From positions 1 through 10,206 of the forward strand of contig JBDTMH010000167.1 of NCBI GenBank assembly GCA_039934375.1: a stretch of DNA of 10,206 nucleotides, written 5' to 3'. Position 1 is the stretch's first letter; each line of letters begins with the position of its first letter. The DNA comes from CAISIP01 sp039934375 (GTDB lineage Bacteria; Pseudomonadota; Gammaproteobacteria; Burkholderiales; Burkholderiaceae_C). Below, piece after piece: positions 7,007 through 10,206 of this stretch. Under the pieces are notes generated by a model that saw only the letters and a list, made by a program, of their open reading frames with translations, was not told where the DNA came from and made no database searches. Made by a program: the position numbers and the translations under genes.

Positions 7007-10000
7007 GTCCTCGCTTGGCGCGAATGGTGACGCGCTGCGGCGCCTGTGTGCCCACTATGGCATCGCGACCAACTACCACGATGTCTGGGGCCGGCACCGC
7101 GCGGTGAGCAGCGAAGCCCTGCTCGCGCTGTTGGCCGAGTTCGATCCCCGCATCACCTCCGAGGCGCAGCTGCCGGCCGCGCTGCAGCATGCACTTCATG
7201 GGTTGTGGGATCAGGCCATCTCTGCGGTGGTGGCGATTGACGACGATACGGCGCACTGGACGTTGCAGCTGCGCCTGCCCCACCACATCACACGCCTGCG
7301 CTGGCAATTGAGTGACGAGGACGGCCGCGCAGTGGATACAGGCGAAGTCGATGCACAGGCACTCGGTGAAGTAGCGAGCACCGAGCGCGACGGCGTGCGC
7401 TGGTGCGAACGCCATCTGCCGATAGACCGGCGCCTGTCGTGCGGCTACTACCGGTTGCGGGTCGACGCGCTACAGGGTGAGACGTTGGTGATCTGCGCGC
7501 CGCGCCGGTGCTACCGGCCCGCTGTGCTGCGCAACGACGGCCGGGTCTGGGGAACTTCCGTCCAGTTGTATGCGCTGCGTTCGGACCAGAACTGGGGTAT
7601 CGGCGATTATGGCGACCTGCTCACGCTGGTACGCCAGATGGCCGAGCGTGGGGCCGACATCATCGGACTCAATCCGCTGCATGCCCTGTTCACGCACAAC
7701 CCGGCGCACGCGAGTCCCTATAGCCCGTCGTCACGCCAGCAGCTCAACGTGTTGTATATCGACGTGCCGGCGGTGGACGATTTCGCGCACAACGCACGGG
7801 CGCGTCAGCTCGTGCTGTCGGCTGAGTTCCAGCAACGACTGGCACGATTGCGCGCCGCGCCACTGGTCGATTATCCGGGTGTGGCAGCCGCCAAGCTTGA
7901 GGTGCTCGAGTTGTTGTACGCCCACTTCGCCGAGAACCATCTCGGCGTCGGGTCACCTGCCAACCCGCGCGGCCGCGCGTTCCTTGAATTCGTCGAACGC
8001 GGCGGCCAGGCACTGCGTCGCCATGCCTTGTTCGAAGCCATCCAGAATCGGCTGCACGCGCAGGACGACACGGTGTGGGGTTGGCCGATGTGGCCGCAGC
8101 CGCTGCGCGACCCCGAGGGCGCGGCGGTGCTGGCGTTTGAACGCGATCACGCGGACCGGCTGCGCTTCCACCAGTACCTGCAATGGCAAGCCACGCTGCA
8201 ACTCGAACGCGCGCGTGACGCCTGCACGGCGCTGGGCATGGGCGTCGGTCTATACCTGGACCTGGCGGTATCGGTCGACCGGGGCGGCTCCGACGCCTGG
8301 GGCTTTCAGGACTGTTTCGCCGTAGACGCCAGTGTCGGCGCGCCGCCCGACGAATTCAACCCGGGTGGCCAGGGCTGGGGCCTGCCGCCGCTGCGTCCGG
8401 ATCGCCTGCGCCAGCACCACTACCGCATCTTCATCGATACGCTGCGCTGCAGCATGCGTGCGGCCGGCGCCTTGCGCATCGACCATGTGATGGGCCTGAT
8501 GCGCTTGTACTGGATCGCCCGCGGCGGCTCGGCGCGCGACGGCGCCTATGTGCATTACGCACTCGACGAGATGATGGCCATCGTCGCGCTCGAGAGCCGG
8601 CGCAACCGCTGCCTGGTGATTGGTGAGGACCTGGGCACCGTCGCCGACGAGATGCGCCATGCGTTGGAATCCCACGACGTGCTGTCGTACCGGCTGCTGT
8701 ATTTCGAACGCCAGGGCGACGGGCACTTCACACCGGTAGCGCAGTATCCTGCCGCAGCGCTGGCCGCGATCAGCACCCATGACCTGGCAACGCTGGCGGG
8801 CTGGTGGCAGGCGCACGACCTGGAGTTGCGCCTCCAGCTGGGTCTGTTTCCCGATCCGACGCTGTTCGACAAACAACTGGTCGACCGCACGCTCGAGCGC
8901 ACCCGCCTGGTACTGGCCCTGCGCCAGGCCGGCCTGCTCGACGCCGCCGAAGTCGCGCCAGCCGCGGCCGGCGGCGAGTTGTCGCCGCAGACCCGGGACG
9001 CTGTCCATGCGTTCGTCGCAATGGCGCCGTCGGCCGTGATGATGGTGCAGCTCGAGGATGCGCTGGGTGTGCGCGAACAGGCCAATCTGCCGTCCACCGT
9101 CGACCAGCATCCGAACTGGCGGCGCAAGCTGCCGCGCGATCTGCAGTCACTGGCTGGCGATGCGCAGCTCGATGCGCTCGGGCGCACCTTGTCGGCGATC
9201 CGGCCGCGCCGGCGCGCCGCGGTGGAACAGACCCACGAAGGCGAGGCCCGGATTCCACGCGCCACCTACCGGTTGCAGTTCCACAAGGATTTTGGTTTCG
9301 ACGCGGCAGTGCGTATCCTGCCCTATCTGGCGCAACTCGGCGTGAGCCATGTCTACTGTTCGCCGATCCACCGGGCCCGTGCCGGAAGCACCCACGGTTA
9401 CGACGTGGTGGCGCACGACGAGATCAACCCCGAGCTCGGTGGCGCCGAGGGCTTCGAGCGCTTTTGCAATGCACTGCGTGCGCAGGGTATGGGGCAACTG
9501 CTGGATATGGTCCCCAACCACATGGGGGTGCTGGGCGGCGACAACGTCTGGTGGAACGATGTGCTCGAAAACGGCCCGGCCTCGTTGTACGCACAACACT
9601 TCGACATCGACTGGACGCCACTGAACCCGGGGCTCACTGGCAAGGTGCTGCTGCCGGTGCTGGGTAACCACTATGGCGACGTCCTGACTGCCGGCGAGCT
9701 GACGCTGCACTTCCAGGCCGCTGGCGGCAGCCTGTCGCTGCACTACTTCGAGCACCATTTCCCGCTGGCACCGGAAACCTATCCGCTGTTGCTGACACCG
9801 GCCCAGGCCCGCGTCGAGGATCCGGACCTGGCCGCCAGCGTGGCCAGCCTGGCAGCCGCGTTCGGACATCTTCCGGGCCGCGAGACGGCGGACGAACTTG
9901 CACGCAGCGAGCGCGCACGCGACAAGGAACTGCTCAAGGCACGGCTGGGCCGGCTTGTGGCGCGCCAGGACACGGTGGCTCTGGCCATCGCGTCGGTGGT

Positions 10001-10206
10001 GGCCGAATTCAACACCGAGGCCGGGCACGACGCGCTACACGCGCTGATCGAGGCGCAGGCTTACCGGCTGGCTTTTTGGCGCGTGGCCGCCGATGAAATC
10101 AACTATCGGCGCTTCTTCGACATCAATGACCTGGCGGCGCTGCGCATGGAACGCGAAGACGTATTCGAAGCGACCCAGTCGATGGCGCTCGATCTGGCTG
10201 CGCGCG
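6999..10206 (+). CDS. malQ-treY: 4-alpha-glucanotransferase - malto-oligosyltrehalose synthase fusion (MalQ-TreY), 3'-truncated by the window edge
   Basis: One frame stays open for 1069 codons to the window end, and I translated it without meeting a stop. Residues 1 to about 733 are an E. coli-type MalQ (GH77, amylomaltase), which transfers alpha-1,4-glucan segments between malto-oligosaccharides. An N-terminal domain spans about 1-180, followed by SVQLYALRSDQNWGIGDY (around N198), SPYSPSSR (from S239), nucleophile D495 in LRIDHVMGL, acid/base E543 in VIGEDLGT and D595 in STHDLATLAGWW. MalQ ends in the conserved HPNWRRKL. A short arginine-rich linker (RPRRRAA, from R735) joins it to TreY at about residue 752 (IPRATYRLQF). 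TreY (GH13) converts the reducing end of a maltodextrin to trehalosyl. Visible TreY motifs are STHGYDV (S797-), DMVPNHMG (D836-), GNHYGD (G889-) and INYRRFFDINDLAAL (I1034-). Its nucleophile and acid/base lie beyond the window. No start with a Shine-Dalgarno is seen at the junction, so a single long polypeptide is expected. The start is set by AGGAAG 6 bases upstream and the overlap with the treZ stop. Confidence 0.95.
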   Translation, partial: MTESSLGANGDALRRLCAHYGIATNYHDVWGRHRAVSSEALLALLAEFDPRITSEAQLPAALQHALHGLWDQAISAVVAIDDDTAHWTLQLRLPHHITRLRWQLSDEDGRAVDTGEVDAQALGEVASTERDGVRWCERHLPIDRRLSCGYYRLRVDALQGETLVICAPRRCYRPAVLRNDGRVWGTSVQLYALRSDQNWGIGDYGDLLTLVRQMAERGADIIGLNPLHALFTHNPAHASPYSPSSRQQLNVLYIDVPAVDDFAHNARARQLVLSAEFQQRLARLRAAPLVDYPGVAAAKLEVLELLYAHFAENHLGVGSPANPRGRAFLEFVERGGQALRRHALFEAIQNRLHAQDDTVWGWPMWPQPLRDPEGAAVLAFERDHADRLRFHQYLQWQATLQLERARDACTALGMGVGLYLDLAVSVDRGGSDAWGFQDCFAVDASVGAPPDEFNPGGQGWGLPPLRPDRLRQHHYRIFIDTLRCSMRAAGALRIDHVMGLMRLYWIARGGSARDGAYVHYALDEMMAIVALESRRNRCLVIGEDLGTVADEMRHALESHDVLSYRLLYFERQGDGHFTPVAQYPAAALAAISTHDLATLAGWWQAHDLELRLQLGLFPDPTLFDKQLVDRTLERTRLVLALRQAGLLDAAEVAPAAAGGELSPQTRDAVHAFVAMAPSAVMMVQLEDALGVREQANLPSTVDQHPNWRRKLPRDLQSLAGDAQLDALGRTLSAIRPRRRAAVEQTHEGEARIPRATYRLQFHKDFGFDAAVRILPYLAQLGVSHVYCSPIHRARAGSTHGYDVVAHDEINPELGGAEGFERFCNALRAQGMGQLLDMVPNHMGVLGGDNVWWNDVLENGPASLYAQHFDIDWTPLNPGLTGKVLLPVLGNHYGDVLTAGELTLHFQAAGGSLSLHYFEHHFPLAPETYPLLLTPAQARVEDPDLAASVASLAAAFGHLPGRETADELARSERARDKELLKARLGRLVARQDTVALAIASVVAEFNTEAGHDALHALIEAQAYRLAFWRVAADEINYRRFFDINDLAALRMEREDVFEATQSMALDLAAR

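Noticed and set aside
7570..8325. Plus-strand open frame (251 codons) in another frame within malQ
   Set aside because: It is Arg/Ser/Cys-rich with no motifs, while the overlapping MalQ frame carries the full family pattern.
8250..10028. Two long minus-strand open frames (8250-9110 and 9147-10028) opposite malQ-treY
   Set aside because: Both lie antisense to conserved GH77 and GH13 motifs. Their translations are compositionally biased and show no family signature.
1..10206. Mobile elements, tRNA/rRNA genes, CRISPR arrays or signs of recent transfer
   Set aside because: No transposase, integrase, regularly spaced repeats or RNA gene was seen. Composition and codon use look uniform across all five genes.

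Overview
The window is a dense, GC-rich (by eye about two thirds G+C), single-strand block of bacterial trehalose / alpha-glucan metabolism genes. All five recognised genes lie on the + strand and fill almost everything. The base composition, the treS-maltokinase fusion and the presence of both a TreS route and a TreY/TreZ route suggest a GC-rich proteobacterium, with beta- or gammaproteobacteria most likely. This placement is inferred from gene content; no rRNA or other phylogenetic marker is present.

Layout: (1) positions 1-2135 hold the 3' part of a fused trehalose synthase (TreS) - maltokinase (Mak/Pep2) gene, cut by the left window edge. (2) Positions 2162-2866 encode a 234-residue multi-pass membrane protein of the conserved-TM-helix / MscS-like type, with a good Shine-Dalgarno. 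(3) Positions 2867-2996 are the only real gap. It carries an imperfect stem-loop and a 29-nt pure pyrimidine tract. (4) Positions 2997-5153 are glgX (glycogen debranching enzyme). (5) Positions 5153-7006 are treZ (malto-oligosyltrehalose trehalohydrolase), overlapping glgX by one base (TGATG). (6) From 6999 to the right edge runs one uninterrupted reading frame that starts as MalQ (4-alpha-glucanotransferase, GH77) and continues in frame into TreY (malto-oligosyltrehalose synthase, GH13), cut by the window end. It overlaps treZ by 8 bases (ATGACTGA).

How they work together (family knowledge plus inference): GlgX removes short branches from glycogen-like glucan. MalQ disproportionates the released malto-oligosaccharides so that chains long enough for TreY are kept. 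TreY turns the reducing end into an alpha,alpha-1,1 trehalosyl end, and TreZ releases free trehalose. TreS interconverts trehalose and maltose, and Mak phosphorylates maltose to maltose-1-phosphate, the donor for GlgE-type glucan synthesis. The locus therefore encodes arms leading both out of and back towards alpha-glucan, with trehalose at the junction. GlgE and GlgB are not in this window. The membrane protein between the two arms suggests a link to osmotic or envelope stress, but that is inference.

The most interesting points are the in-frame MalQ-TreY fusion, the small channel-like protein inserted in the cluster, and the pyrimidine-repeat leader of glgX. I saw no RNA genes, mobile elements, CRISPR arrays or clear intrinsic terminators.
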